From Gammaproteobacteria bacterium (lineage in GTDB: Bacteria > Pseudomonadota > Gammaproteobacteria > Steroidobacterales > Woeseiaceae), in contig JAOTVR010000018.1 of the NCBI GenBank assembly GCA_029863305.1, positions 1-50,354 of the forward strand: a stretch of 50,354 nt of DNA. The letters run 5' to 3'. Each line of letters begins with the position of its first letter. Position 1 is the stretch's first letter. Both the position numbers and the translations under genes were made by a program. Positions 16,009-25,189 of this stretch are shown here, in pieces. The notes under the pieces were generated by a model, which saw only the letters and a list, made by a program, of their open reading frames with translations, did no database searches and was not told the DNA's origin.

Positions 16009-17844
16009 ATGCACGGATTCGGCCGAATCGCTCTCATTTCTGCTGTGCTTGCCACAGCCCTGACTGGCTGCGGCGGTGGCGGCAACTCGTCGTCCCGGAC
16101 GGGATTCAACCCGGAGCCGCCGGTGATCAGCAGCGATGCCAGCCTGGCCGAGTTGACCGCTTCGGCGGCTGACTTCGATCAGATCTTCCAGCCGACGATT
16201 TTCGACTATACCGGCACGGCCTCGTACCTCGCCCGTACTACCGCAATCATGGCCGCGCCGACGCATGGAAACGCGACATTAACCATCAATGGCATCGCCG
16301 GCTCGCCGGGTGAGCCGAGTGGCCCGATTGACCTGCTGGAAGGCAATAATGTGATCACGGTGACGGTTACTGCCGAGGATGGAGTCAGCAGCCAGTCCTA
16401 CACAGTGGATATGGGTCGAAATGGTGCAAGCGCACTTGCGCCGCGATGGTTTATTAAGGCGGCTGACAACGGCGCCGACGACCGCTTCGGCGCGCGCGTC
16501 GCCATCTCGGACGGCACACTGGCGGTCGTTGCAGGCGGTGAGGACAGCGCAGCGACAGGCGTCAACGGCAACTCGGCCGACAACAGCGCCGACAACTCCG
16601 GTGCCGTCTACGTGTTCGGGCGCGATGCAGCCAGTACGTGGACGCAAGAGGCGTACATAAAGGCATCGAACACCGCAAACTCTGATGCATTCGGCCATGC
16701 GATTGCATTGTCCGGCGACACGCTCGCCGTGAGTGCGTTTCAAGAAGACAGCGCAGCGGCAGGTATTGACGGCGACGACTCGGACAACAGTGCTATTGAT
16801 GCCGGCGCGGTTTATATATTCACACGGGATGTGACCGGAATCTGGTCACAGCAGGCCTATCTGAAAGCGTCGAATACGGACCCCGTCGATGGCTTTGGTG
16901 TCTCCGTTGCGCTCGACGGCGATACGTTGGTGGTGGGCGCGAGCTACGAGGACGCTCTGGTGTCTGGCGTAGACGGTAATCAGGCAGACAACAACGGGCC
17001 GGATTCGGGCGCCGTGTACGTGTTCACCCGGGATGCAGCCGGCCTCTGGACGCAGCAGGCCTATCTGAAGGCATCGAATCCGGACGCGGGCGACCGATTC
17101 GGCGGGGCGGTCTCACTTTCGGGCGATACGCTGGCGGTTGGCGCGGCTTATGAACGGAGCAAGTCCACTGGAATTGATGGTAACCAGGCCAGCAACAGCT
17201 GGTCCGAGGCAGGCGCCGTGTACGTGTTTACACGTGACGATGTCGGCGACTGGAGCCAGCAAGCGTATTTGAAAGCGTCCAATACCGGCAGTGGCGACCG
17301 CTTTGGCGATTCACTGGTCCTGTCGGGCGACACACTGGTCGTCGGTGCACCGCTGGAAGACAGTGCGGCTCGAGGTATCGATGGTTTTCAGGCCGACAAC
17401 AAGGCGCTTAATTCGGGTGCAGCCTACATATTCAGTCGAGATGTGACGGGCAACTGGAGTCAACAAAATTATTTGAAGGGCTCCAACACGGACAGCCAGG
17501 ATCAGTTCGGACATTCAATCGCGCTCGATGGCGACCTGCTCGTTGTGGGCGCATTCGAAGACAGCAACGCAGTCGGCGCCGGTGGCGATCCATCGGATAA
17601 CAGTGCGCCGAATGCTGGTGCGGCCTACCTGTTCGAGCGTGACGCGATGGGCGCGTGGAGCCAGATCGCTTATCTGAAGGCATCAAACACTGATGCCGGA
17701 GATGAATTCGGCTCGGCAATCGCCATTGACGGCAACTCACTGCTTGTTGGTGCGCCGCTGGAAGACAGTGTAGCCACCGGCGTTGGCGGCGACCAGACAG
17801 GCAACGATTCGATCGACTCGGGCGCCGTCTATCTCTACCAATAA
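16009..17844 (+). CDS. FG-GAP seven-bladed propeller lipoprotein with cadherin-like domain
   Basis: A protein of 611 residues. A lipoprotein signal with lipobox 'ALTGC' is followed by a Gly/Ser linker. Residues about 44-140 resemble the cadherin-like beta-sandwich domain ('FDYTGTASYLARTTAI', 'GNNVITVTVTAEDG'). Seven near-regular units then run to the end, each with 'D.FG..VALSGDTLAVGA..EDS...G' and 'NSGAVYVF.RD..G.W.Q.AYLKASN'. These are FG-GAP repeats and should close one beta-propeller. Such proteins are surface-exposed and often calcium-binding; ligand unknown. It starts at ATG 16009 and is monocistronic as far as can be seen, with 264 bases upstream lacking any gene. Confidence 0.85.
   Translation: MHGFGRIALISAVLATALTGCGGGGNSSSRTGFNPEPPVISSDASLAELTASAADFDQIFQPTIFDYTGTASYLARTTAIMAAPTHGNATLTINGIAGSPGEPSGPIDLLEGNNVITVTVTAEDGVSSQSYTVDMGRNGASALAPRWFIKAADNGADDRFGARVAISDGTLAVVAGGEDSAATGVNGNSADNSADNSGAVYVFGRDAASTWTQEAYIKASNTANSDAFGHAIALSGDTLAVSAFQEDSAAAGIDGDDSDNSAIDAGAVYIFTRDVTGIWSQQAYLKASNTDPVDGFGVSVALDGDTLVVGASYEDALVSGVDGNQADNNGPDSGAVYVFTRDAAGLWTQQAYLKASNPDAGDRFGGAVSLSGDTLAVGAAYERSKSTGIDGNQASNSWSEAGAVYVFTRDDVGDWSQQAYLKASNTGSGDRFGDSLVLSGDTLVVGAPLEDSAARGIDGFQADNKALNSGAAYIFSRDVTGNWSQQNYLKGSNTDSQDQFGHSIALDGDLLVVGAFEDSNAVGAGGDPSDNSAPNAGAAYLFERDAMGAWSQIAYLKASNTDAGDEFGSAIAIDGNSLLVGAPLEDSVATGVGGDQTGNDSIDSGAVYLYQ
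16447..17841 (+). repeat. seven tandem FG-GAP coding repeats
   Basis: Seven units of about 195 bases encode the propeller blades. The repeated coding phrase for 'GDTLVVG' or its variants and for 'KASNT' recurs once per unit. Units differ at third positions, so this is an old duplication rather than a recent tandem array. Confidence 0.75.
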
Positions 17845-17959
17845 GCGCCCATTCGACGGTAAACCTCAAGTGCGGTTCGCTCATCCTGACTTCTGCCATC
17901 GAAATTTCCCTATTTGCTCCTGATCCTGCAGCCAAGCTCAACTGCAGGGAAAAGCCGCC

Positions 17960-18205
17960 GTGGTAAGTTCTGGTATTCACCGATGTCTCTGCACATTTCT
18001 GTTGTTGCTAATAGGGAGCGTCGCATCTGCCGCTGTCGATATCGATGATCTTTGGGTTGGCGCCGAGAACTTCCCAGGACCGTGTATTGGTCTGGCCCGC
18101 GGACAGCCGGCAGCTGGTCGGGAGCGGTATCGACATGACAGGCGGCAACACGTTGCGAGCGACCGATACCTTGTTCCTGTCGGGCCTCGCCAGTGGCGGC
18201 ACGCT
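17960..18205 (+). pseudogene. possible remnant of an exported-protein gene
   Basis: From GTG 17960 the frame gives a plausible signal peptide ('CLCTFLLLLIGSVASAA') followed by 'VDIDDLWVGAENFPG'. It then turns into arginine-rich sequence of low plausibility. The +1 frame over the same bases reads 'DRVLVWPADSRQLVGSGIDM', which looks more protein-like, so a frameshift near 18060 is possible. No family is recognised. It borders the sodB fragment, in a region that is clearly decaying. Confidence 0.25.
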
Positions 18206-18300
18206 TATGCGGCAGCGCGGTCGGCCACGAAGTTCTTCGCCGCAAAATCCCAGTTGATCAGGTTGCTCAGGAATGCATCGATGTATGCATCGCGCTTGTT
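18205..18300 (-). pseudogene. sodB: 3' fragment of Fe-superoxide dismutase gene
   Basis: The minus strand encodes 31 residues ending in a TAA (18205-18207). They read 'NKRDAYIDAFLSNLINWDF' then 'AAKNF' and a short tail. This matches the conserved C-terminal end of Fe/Mn superoxide dismutases ('Y...F...NLVNWDFA.KNF'). Upstream of 18300 the match stops abruptly: the metal-ligand segment 'DVWEHAYYIDYRN' expected next is missing. No other part of the gene is present. The fragment is not functional. Confidence 0.72.
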
Positions 18301-18305
18301 TCCGG

Positions 18306-18434
18306 ATGTCAGTAATCGGACAAACAGATGAGATCAAGGAGCGCTTCTACGCGATCTCACCCGAGCGGCGACTCAAGCATCCGTCGGTCGTATTGATCAC
18401 AGACACGGCTCGCTCGAACCTTTTCGCTGCGTAG
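18306..18434 (+). pseudogene. nhaR: 3' fragment of LysR-family nhaR gene
   Basis: The plus strand from 18306 encodes 42 residues and a TAG: 'VIGQTDEIKERFYAISPERR' followed by 'LKHPSVVLIT' and 'ARSNLFAA'. This is the characteristic C-terminus of NhaR, the LysR-type activator of Na+/H+ antiporter genes. The DNA-binding and most of the effector domain are missing. It starts five bases from the broken end of the sodB fragment on the opposite strand, so one deletion that removed the 5' ends of two divergent genes would explain both. Confidence 0.7.
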
Positions 18435-18585
18435 TGGTGGCATATGGGCGTTGGGTGGGAGCAATAGCCAATCCGCGGCTTTGACTACCATTACTCGCGG
18501 TCAGCCTTTTCTCTCTGGCGCATCGGCATGAGCGTCATCGCCGGGAGGGTTTGATCATTGTTGCGTTGTTTCGCGCCCCGAGCCC

Positions 18586-19170
18586 TTACCGGGCGTGCAC
18601 TTGGGCCAGGCACAGTTCAAACGGGCCGTCCCGTTTGTCGTAGATCATAAGGCCCATGCCCGTGATCTGTCGCGTATCGAGCGGCGGTCCATCCAGCTGA
18701 TACCCCCGGAACCTGGGAACGAAGCGTGAGAAGGGAATTTCGACCACGCGCCATGTGTCACTGGCGGTGTCGAAATCCGCCCAGTAACTGACCTGCTCGC
18801 CACGCCAGCGCGCGGCACTTGTCAGTCGCCAGGTGTAGCGACGGCCATCGCCTCTTACACGTAATCGGATTCCGGCGTGATTCGACAAATCCAGCTGCAT
18901 GGGTTTCGTGCGGATCGAGCTGAAACCGCCACCATTCGTGTTGGTGTGACCGGTGAAGCACAATTCCCCTCGTTCCAGCTCGAAATCGCCCTCGCTCCGT
19001 CCCCCCATGACGTTGTCATTCACCACGTACCAGCCCAGGTCGGAACTGCTCGCGGTGAAGTCGGTGAGCAAGAGTCCTCCATCAGAATGAGAGTCGGATG
19101 CGTCTAGCGGCGTGTCGGCAGAAGTCATCAGCAGAACTCCAAAGAATAACGAAAATGTTGCCAGGTACAT
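18586..19170 (-). CDS. CIA30 family protein, exported
   Basis: A protein of 194 residues starting MYLATFSLFFGVLLMTSA, a signal peptide. The mature part carries the CIA30/galactose-binding-like fold signature: 'WYVVNDNVMGGRSEGDFEL', 'FTGHTNTNGGGFSSIRT', 'LRVRGDGRRYTWRL' and 'ITGMGLMIYDKRDGPFEL'. In eukaryotes CIA30 is a complex I assembly factor. Bacterial homologues are of unknown function and many, like this one, are exported. The ATG lies four bases after the stop of the gene at 19175-19825, and 'cagg' before it can serve as ribosome binding site. The two are probably cotranscribed and perhaps translationally coupled. Confidence 0.88.
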   Translation of the reverse strand: MYLATFSLFFGVLLMTSADTPLDASDSHSDGGLLLTDFTASSSDLGWYVVNDNVMGGRSEGDFELERGELCFTGHTNTNGGGFSSIRTKPMQLDLSNHAGIRLRVRGDGRRYTWRLTSAARWRGEQVSYWADFDTASDTWRVVEIPFSRFVPRFRGYQLDGPPLDTRQITGMGLMIYDKRDGPFELCLAQVHAR

Positions 19171-19174
19171 CCTG

Positions 19175-19825
19175 CTAGGGCCCGTAAGCCGGCAACACGT
19201 TTTTCAGGTGCGGAAGCGACATGTACCACTCCCGGCAGGTTGTTGAGGCCTGACCACCCAATGTCACTGTGGTACGCATCGAGCGGCTCAGTGCACTGGC
19301 GTATAGCCGTTGATAGTAAGGCATGGACTGGACATGAAAGGGCAGTATTTCTTCGAACGATCGGTCGGTGTCAAAAGTGTCGACAAACGCGTCGTAGAAT
19401 CGGCGCAGCGCGTCGGAAACGGATTTCCTGGCGATCAGGCTAACCGAAGGTGTAATCGTCCAGGTCATATCGCGTTGCAGTACGAACTCACCGACGAAGC
19501 CTGCGCGCCGTTCGTCCGACCATTCTTCGGGTGCGATCAGGCTCAGTGACCACTGCCCGTCTATCCAATAAAGGTAGTTCGAACGCTCTGCGACCGGCCG
19601 GTACTTGAACGTCGCAGACAAAGCGAGCATGGATGTGAACAATTCTGCCAGCACCTGTTGCCGCGGTTTCGCCACGATGTTACGTGGTTGACTTCGGTAC
19701 CAGTCCAGCAAGAACCCGCTGACGCCTTTGCCTTCGGGGTTGCCGTCAGATTTCGGCGCTATCGCGCAGCCGACCGATTGTTTCGACCTGCCGTGATGTG
19801 GTGTGATCGACATGAATGAGCTCAT
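19175..19825 (-). CDS. conserved hypothetical protein, DUF2452-like
   Basis: A protein of 216 residues if started at ATG 19825 (MSSFMSITPHHGRSKQ). A longer frame to GTG 19966 exists and cannot be excluded. The central part has 'FKYRPVAERSNYLYWIDGQ' and 'WSLSLIAPEEW' followed by 'FVGEFVLQRDMTWTI'. From memory this pattern resembles the DUF2452 family, of unknown function; the match is tentative. There is no signal peptide from the shorter start and no membrane segment. It is transcribed toward the CIA30 gene with a four-base gap. Divergently, the photolyase-family gene starts at 20035. Confidence 0.5.
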   Translation of the reverse strand: MSSFMSITPHHGRSKQSVGCAIAPKSDGNPEGKGVSGFLLDWYRSQPRNIVAKPRQQVLAELFTSMLALSATFKYRPVAERSNYLYWIDGQWSLSLIAPEEWSDERRAGFVGEFVLQRDMTWTITPSVSLIARKSVSDALRRFYDAFVDTFDTDRSFEEILPFHVQSMPYYQRLYASALSRSMRTTVTLGGQASTTCREWYMSLPHLKNVLPAYGP

Positions 19826-20034
19826 CAGTTGGGCGGTAAATTTCTTTTCCTGGTTGACCGGCACAGACAACACGTCGTGGTCGAATTCAGGCAAAGCCGG
19901 ACAACGATTGTGATCTATTCTGACGATCGGCGTGTAACAAGTCGTAACAGAAAGCGTCGTGACCACCTGGAGTTAGTATGCTTCGCCTGCCATGAACAAT
20001 AACCTGTCCTGATCCTGAGAACGGATGTGATTCC

Positions 20035-21513
20035 TTGCTTGTAATTCTCGGCAATCAGCTTTTTCCCCTGCAGCACCTGCCGCCGCCGGACAGCACGCCG
20101 GTCTTCATGGCAGAGGACGCAGGTCTGTGTACGTACGAAAAACACCATCAGCAAAAGCTCGTGCTTTTTCTGGCCGCGATGCGCGCTTATGCCGAAGAAC
20201 TGAAGGCGGCCGGGTACGAAGTGCATTACCTGAAGCTGGACGCTACCGATAGCCGTCCATACGAGACCAAACTCGCAATGGTGATGAAGCTCGTTGGCGC
20301 AACCGATCTGCAGTACTTCGAGGTCGAGGACAAAGCAATGGAACGGCGACTTGCGGAATTTGCCGCAGAACACCAGCTGACCCGCAAGGAACTGGCCACG
20401 CCGATGTTTACGTGCACCCGTGAGGCTTTCTCCGAATATGTCAGCGGGAAGTCACGCCTGCTCATGGGCGACTTCTACAAGTGGCAACGCCGACGACTCG
20501 AAATTCTCGTGGATGAAAATGGAGAACCGCAGGGCGGTCGCTGGAGTTTCGATACCGACAACCGCAAGCGACTGCCCAAGAGCGTCGTGCCGCCGGACGT
20601 GCCGTGGCCCGAGCCCGACAAGCACGTCGCCGACGTGATCGAGATCGTGGCGCGTGCGTTTTCGGACCATCCCGGATCGGCCCGGGATTTTCGCTGGCCG
20701 ACGACGCGTAAGCAGGCGATAGAGTGGCTCGACGCTTTTATCGAGCAACGGCTGGCGCAGTTCGGGCCTTTCGAGGACGCGATCACATCTCGATCCGCTA
20801 CGGTTTTCCATAGCATGCTCAGCCCGTACCTGAATCTGGGGCTTCTGACGCCCATGGAAATTATCCGGAAGGTCGAAGTGTGCGCCGATGACGTTCCGCT
20901 GCAGAGCCTGGAGGGTTTTGTTCGGCAGGTAATTGGCTGGCGCGAATTTGTGCGCGGTGTGTATCGGCAGTTCGGCGAAACGCAGGACGCAAGCAACTTC
21001 TGGTGTCATGAGCGGGAATTGACCAACTCATGGTACGACGGCACCACCGGCATACCGCCGCTCGACGATACGATACAGACCGCCCAGAGACTCGGGTGGA
21101 CGCATCACATTCCGAGACTGATGGTACTTGGCAACCTCATGACCCTTTGCGAGATTCGGCCGCAATCGGCGCATCGGTGGTTCATGGAGATGTTCGTTGA
21201 CTCATCGGAGTGGGTCATGGGTCCGAACGTATACGGCATGGGTGTCTTCAGTGATGGCGGCATCTTTGCGACCAAGCCCTACATTTGCGGCTCCAATTAT
21301 CTTCTGAAAATGAGCGACTATTCGAAAGGGCCTTGGTGTGACACGGTCGACGGGCTTTATTGGCGCTTCATCGACAAGCATCGCGACTTTTTTGCCACGA
21401 ATCCACGATTGGCACTAATGCCTAAGGCGTTGGACAGGCTTGACAGCGAGAGGCGAGATCGAATCTTCCAGGCAGCGAAAAGCTTCATCGCCCAACACAC
21501 GACCAGCGCTTGA
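20035..21513 (+). CDS. cryptochrome/photolyase family protein (FeS-BCP-related, PhrB-like)
   Basis: A protein of 492 residues. The N-terminal alpha/beta domain starts 'LVILGNQLFP', and the C-terminal FAD-binding helical domain has 'HSMLSPYLNLGLLTPMEII', 'VRQVIGWREFVRGVY' and 'HIPRLMVLGNLMTLC'. These are features of the prokaryotic (6-4) photolyase/CryB group that repairs UV lesions with light. Known PhrB enzymes bind a 4Fe-4S cluster through four cysteines including a CxxC pair. Here Cys372 matches the first ligand, but the CxxC is absent and only Cys418 and Cys435 lie nearby. A cluster is therefore doubtful. TTG 20035 is the only start codon after the in-frame stop at 19993. Confidence 0.87.
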   Translation: MLVILGNQLFPLQHLPPPDSTPVFMAEDAGLCTYEKHHQQKLVLFLAAMRAYAEELKAAGYEVHYLKLDATDSRPYETKLAMVMKLVGATDLQYFEVEDKAMERRLAEFAAEHQLTRKELATPMFTCTREAFSEYVSGKSRLLMGDFYKWQRRRLEILVDENGEPQGGRWSFDTDNRKRLPKSVVPPDVPWPEPDKHVADVIEIVARAFSDHPGSARDFRWPTTRKQAIEWLDAFIEQRLAQFGPFEDAITSRSATVFHSMLSPYLNLGLLTPMEIIRKVEVCADDVPLQSLEGFVRQVIGWREFVRGVYRQFGETQDASNFWCHERELTNSWYDGTTGIPPLDDTIQTAQRLGWTHHIPRLMVLGNLMTLCEIRPQSAHRWFMEMFVDSSEWVMGPNVYGMGVFSDGGIFATKPYICGSNYLLKMSDYSKGPWCDTVDGLYWRFIDKHRDFFATNPRLALMPKALDRLDSERRDRIFQAAKSFIAQHTTSA

Positions 21514-21528
21514 TCGATCAAGGAGCGA

Positions 21529-22659
21529 TCATTCCGATGAATAGCCTGTTAGCTCGACATAGCCCCGACCCTCGACTGGCAGCTGATCGCGTTTTCCCTC
21601 CACGTCCACCGCGCCTTCCCAGTAGCGCACTGTGGTGAAGAGTTCCTGGTCGCTGATGACCGGGGTCACTGTCAGCTCGAGGTCGAAGCGCGGTATTCGC
21701 AGGAGCCAACGGGATGGGTAGACGCCGCCTTCGGGACTCGTCCAGTTGTCGAGCACGGTAATTTCGGCATCGCTCGCCGTGAGGTGCGAGGCGGCGCCGT
21801 GCGCATCGACAAAGGAGCCAGCGCTAGCCGGGTCCCAGGCGCCGTCTTTCAAACGCAGCCCGTAGAGCATCAACTCACTGCCGTCGGCAAGCTGCAGCGC
21901 AAACCAGTCCCAACCAACCTGGTCGGCCGCGAGTGCGCTCGTACTCCACTCGCGATCGAGCCACGACAAACCGGACACTGTGTAGTCGCGCTCACCGATG
22001 CGCAACTGGCCTTCAGTCTGCATGCGCGTTATCGAGTAGTAATACGATGCATTCTCCGGATCAGCCGACTTCTGCGACAAACCGTCAATACCGTTGAGGA
22101 CGGGCGGCTTTAATGCCGTCAACTCGAGATCCACGGCGATGGCGTCATCGCTTGCGCGCAAGCGCCAGGCTTCCGTGCCCGCTTGCGCTGCTATTTCCCA
22201 GTCGTTGATCCAGACGCGCAATGGCGCTGCTTGCGCGCCGGCAAGGCCGACCGCACCCCGCGAGTAGCGTTGCGCAACATAGAAGCTATCATCCTCGGCA
22301 TCCGTGACGGCGAGGTGGGCGACATAGGCCTGATTCGTGCGCCAGGCCGAACTGGATGCGGGCACGGTCGGCGCGAGCGAAAAACGAAAGATCGTGAGTT
22401 CGAAACCGAAGCGCCGGCCGGCTTCGTCATCGAGGTTGCCAGTGACGTACCACCACTCGTTGCGGAATGCGGGGTGCGGTCCGTGATCGTCCGGAAAGGC
22501 GAACGCCCGAGGCTCCAGGGCTCTGGCGAATCGCGCGTCCGCAGCGCTGCCCAGGAGGTCCGCAAGTTGTGAGGGCGGCTCTGCAGTCTCGTCCGAATGC
22601 ACCTGACCAACAATGAGGACGGCGAGGAGCGCAATCATGCGGAATCGTGTTCCCGCCAT
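21529..22659 (-). CDS. AttH/CrtC-type lipocalin-like exported protein
   Basis: A protein of 376 residues starting MAGTRFRMIALLAVLIVGQ, a signal peptide ending near 'VHS-DET'. The motifs 'FPDDHGPHPAFRNEWWYVTG', 'GFELTIFRF', 'GLSWLDREWSTSAL', 'GWDWFALQLADGSELMLY' and 'YPSRWLLRIP' are diagnostic of the two-lipocalin-domain family that includes AttH and carotenoid 1,2-hydratase (CrtC). Carotenoid hydratase activity is unlikely without other carotenoid genes. Homologues linked to FtsX-type ABC exporters are thought to handle lipid-like molecules in the periplasm. Its ATG lies one base after the permease stop, with GAGGA inside the permease's last codons, so the two are translationally coupled. Confidence 0.88.
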   Translation of the reverse strand: MAGTRFRMIALLAVLIVGQVHSDETAEPPSQLADLLGSAADARFARALEPRAFAFPDDHGPHPAFRNEWWYVTGNLDDEAGRRFGFELTIFRFSLAPTVPASSSAWRTNQAYVAHLAVTDAEDDSFYVAQRYSRGAVGLAGAQAAPLRVWINDWEIAAQAGTEAWRLRASDDAIAVDLELTALKPPVLNGIDGLSQKSADPENASYYYSITRMQTEGQLRIGERDYTVSGLSWLDREWSTSALAADQVGWDWFALQLADGSELMLYGLRLKDGAWDPASAGSFVDAHGAASHLTASDAEITVLDNWTSPEGGVYPSRWLLRIPRFDLELTVTPVISDQELFTTVRYWEGAVDVEGKRDQLPVEGRGYVELTGYSSE

Positions 22660-22660
22660 A

Positions 22661-25189
22661 CTATTCCTCACGCATCGCAATGGCGGGCTGGCTTCGGCCA
22701 GCGCGATACGCCGGGTAGATTCCTGCTAGCAGCGCCACCCCCATCGCAAACGCGACGGAAACCAGCAGGATGTCCGGGGCGATCGACATATCGATCTGCC
22801 AGCCGAAGGCGCGTCGATTGATGACCTTGATGAGTACCCAGGCCATGACGATACCGAGTGGAACTGCGGCGAGACCGCTCAACAGGCCAATAATGCCCGT
22901 CTGCGCCGTGATCATGCCGCCGACCTGCGTACGCGTCATGCCGAGCGCGCGAAGTGTTGCGGACTCGCGGGCGCGCTCCAGTTGCAGCGCGAGCATGGCT
23001 GACAGAATACCGATGAAAGCGACACCAAGGGTGAGCCAGTAGAGAACGTTGGTTATCACGAAAGTACGGTCGAATATACGCATCGACTCCTGGCGCAGGC
23101 CAGCCCTGGAGGTGACGTACAGTGCCTGCCAGTCGTTGCTCAGTGCTTCGACCTGTTCGACGATCTCGTTGGCGCTGACCTCGTTGTGAAGGTAGAGGCC
23201 CAACGAATCGATGGTGTCGTCGTCGTAATGGCGCAGGTATGTTGCGCGGCTCATCATGATGCCGCTCGCATTGATGTCATAGCTCTGAAACGTGGCCGCG
23301 ACCGAGAATTCCCGCGGGCCGCCACCGGTGGGCAGCACAATGCTGTCGCCCGCACCGACGCCATGCTGAAAGGAATAGGGTTCGGATACAAGCACCGCGT
23401 CGGCGCTCTCCCACGCGGGCCAGACCGCGGCAGGGTCTGCATCGAGAATCTCGGTGCCGGCATAGCTTGCGCGCGGCATCTCGAAAACACGCAGCTGAGT
23501 CTGGCCGTTCGCGTCCTCGACCCAGGCGCGCTTCCGCGTGCTCACGGCCTCAACGCCATCGAGATCGCTGATGGCCGCGACTAACGCCGGATCCATGGCG
23601 CCGCGCTGTGCGCCGGCATATACATCGGCCTGAAGCGTTTGCTCGAGCCACTCGCCAACCGAGCCTCGAAAGCTGTCGACCATGATGCTGACGCCGATAG
23701 TCGCCGACACGGCAACGGCCAGCGCGACGATCGCGATCCCCGTGCGCGCGATGCCCGATGCGATGCCCGCTACAGCCATGCGCGCGGTGGTGCCACCCAG
23801 GGCAGCGGCCGCGGGAGCCATGCCAATCGCAGCGAAACGCACGACTAATGGCACGCAAAGCGCAAAGCCCAGGATCATGAGGAACACGGCCGTGAGCCCC
23901 GCCACGAGGTCTTTGCCCGAGAAGACGATCAATACGACGGCTGCGATCATCAGCCCGATACCGGTCAGGGTAACGGTGGGCAGGGCACGGCGCGCCCGTC
24001 GCTCGAGTGCCGAGCGCATCATCGCAAGGCGAGGTTGGTAAGCGGTTGCCTCGATCGCCGGCAAGGCGGCGGCCAGGAGCGCAGCGCCGACTCCCGCGAC
24101 GAGGCCCTTGGCCACAGAGAATGCGTCGACGCCGACGCCCGTCACGTTGACACGGAAGTACAGGTCGTTGATCGTGCGCGCCACGAGGTGGAGGAGCTGT
24201 TCGCCGAGCATGATGCCGAGCGCAACGCCGAGTATGGCCGCGACAAGACCGAGGAGCGCGGCCTCAATGAGGATCATCGCGAGTAACTGGCGACGCGTAA
24301 GCCCGAGCGCCCGAAGCACACCGATAAGCGCGCGGCGCTGCAGCACAGAAAAATTCACGCTATTGAATATGAGGAACAGTCCGACGAGGAGCGCAAGCAG
24401 GCTCATGGCCGTAAGGTTGGTCATGAAAGCCTTGCTCATCTCGGACGTAGAGCGCGTGCGGCCGGCCGCGGACAGCACTTGTGCACCGTCGGGCAGCGCG
24501 GCCTCGAGAGCTGACAAGGTAGCCTCGTCATTATGATCGATGCGCACGTCGACGCGGGTGAGCCAGCCGGCTCGGCCCAGCCACTCCTGTGCCGTGGCGA
24601 TATCGGTGACGAGCAAGCGGTAAAGGGCATTGTTGCCGCCATCGGGAAAGACCGCCAGCAGCTCGGCTCGCCGCGTTTTGCCGTCTGCGAGCAATTCGAA
24701 GACGTCGCCGACAATGAGTCCCAGATCCTCCGCCGTCTGTTTCGAAGTCGTGACGGCGCCAGGCGTGAGGAAAAAATCGGCGAAGAAGGTGCTGCGATCC
24801 GATGCACCCGCGTCACGTGTATGCGCTTCGCCCGTGAAATCGCGAATCTCGCGCTCCGCAAAGAGATCAATACCGAGTACCGATAGTGTCATACCGTCGA
24901 TCGTGATCGTGCCTTCGACGACAGGCGCGATTGCACGGACGCCATGGTTGACGCGCAACTTCGTGTAGACGTCTTCTCTGACACCGCGCGGTCCGCCGAT
25001 AACCTGGTGCGTCGCTTTGCCAGTGATCGTATCCATCGATAGCAGGAAGGCCTTGCGAGCGCTGGCATTGGCGATATCCACGGCGACGATAACGGCAACG
25101 CCTATGCCGATGCCGAGCAGAGCAAGGGCCAGCTGCCACGGGTGCCGCAGCAGGTAAGAAAAGCTCGCGCGGTAGGTGACCGGTATCAT
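22661..25189 (-). CDS. FtsX/MacB-like ABC transporter permease
   Basis: A protein of 842 residues with two FtsX-type permease units in tandem. An N-terminal helix 'PWQLALALLGIGIGVAVIVA' and a periplasmic domain come first. Three helices at about 265-380 ('FNSVNFSVLQRRALIGVLRA' region) follow, then a second unit with its own large periplasmic loop and three helices near the end ('ESATLRALGMTRTQVGGMIT'). This ten-helix layout is typical of lipid or lipoprotein extractors and exporters of the COG3127/LolE-related group. ATG 25189 overlaps the ATPase stop codon as ATGA. It acts with the ATPase at 25186-25881 and the lipocalin-like protein downstream. Confidence 0.9.
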   Translation of the reverse strand: MIPVTYRASFSYLLRHPWQLALALLGIGIGVAVIVAVDIANASARKAFLLSMDTITGKATHQVIGGPRGVREDVYTKLRVNHGVRAIAPVVEGTITIDGMTLSVLGIDLFAEREIRDFTGEAHTRDAGASDRSTFFADFFLTPGAVTTSKQTAEDLGLIVGDVFELLADGKTRRAELLAVFPDGGNNALYRLLVTDIATAQEWLGRAGWLTRVDVRIDHNDEATLSALEAALPDGAQVLSAAGRTRSTSEMSKAFMTNLTAMSLLALLVGLFLIFNSVNFSVLQRRALIGVLRALGLTRRQLLAMILIEAALLGLVAAILGVALGIMLGEQLLHLVARTINDLYFRVNVTGVGVDAFSVAKGLVAGVGAALLAAALPAIEATAYQPRLAMMRSALERRARRALPTVTLTGIGLMIAAVVLIVFSGKDLVAGLTAVFLMILGFALCVPLVVRFAAIGMAPAAAALGGTTARMAVAGIASGIARTGIAIVALAVAVSATIGVSIMVDSFRGSVGEWLEQTLQADVYAGAQRGAMDPALVAAISDLDGVEAVSTRKRAWVEDANGQTQLRVFEMPRASYAGTEILDADPAAVWPAWESADAVLVSEPYSFQHGVGAGDSIVLPTGGGPREFSVAATFQSYDINASGIMMSRATYLRHYDDDTIDSLGLYLHNEVSANEIVEQVEALSNDWQALYVTSRAGLRQESMRIFDRTFVITNVLYWLTLGVAFIGILSAMLALQLERARESATLRALGMTRTQVGGMITAQTGIIGLLSGLAAVPLGIVMAWVLIKVINRRAFGWQIDMSIAPDILLVSVAFAMGVALLAGIYPAYRAGRSQPAIAMREE

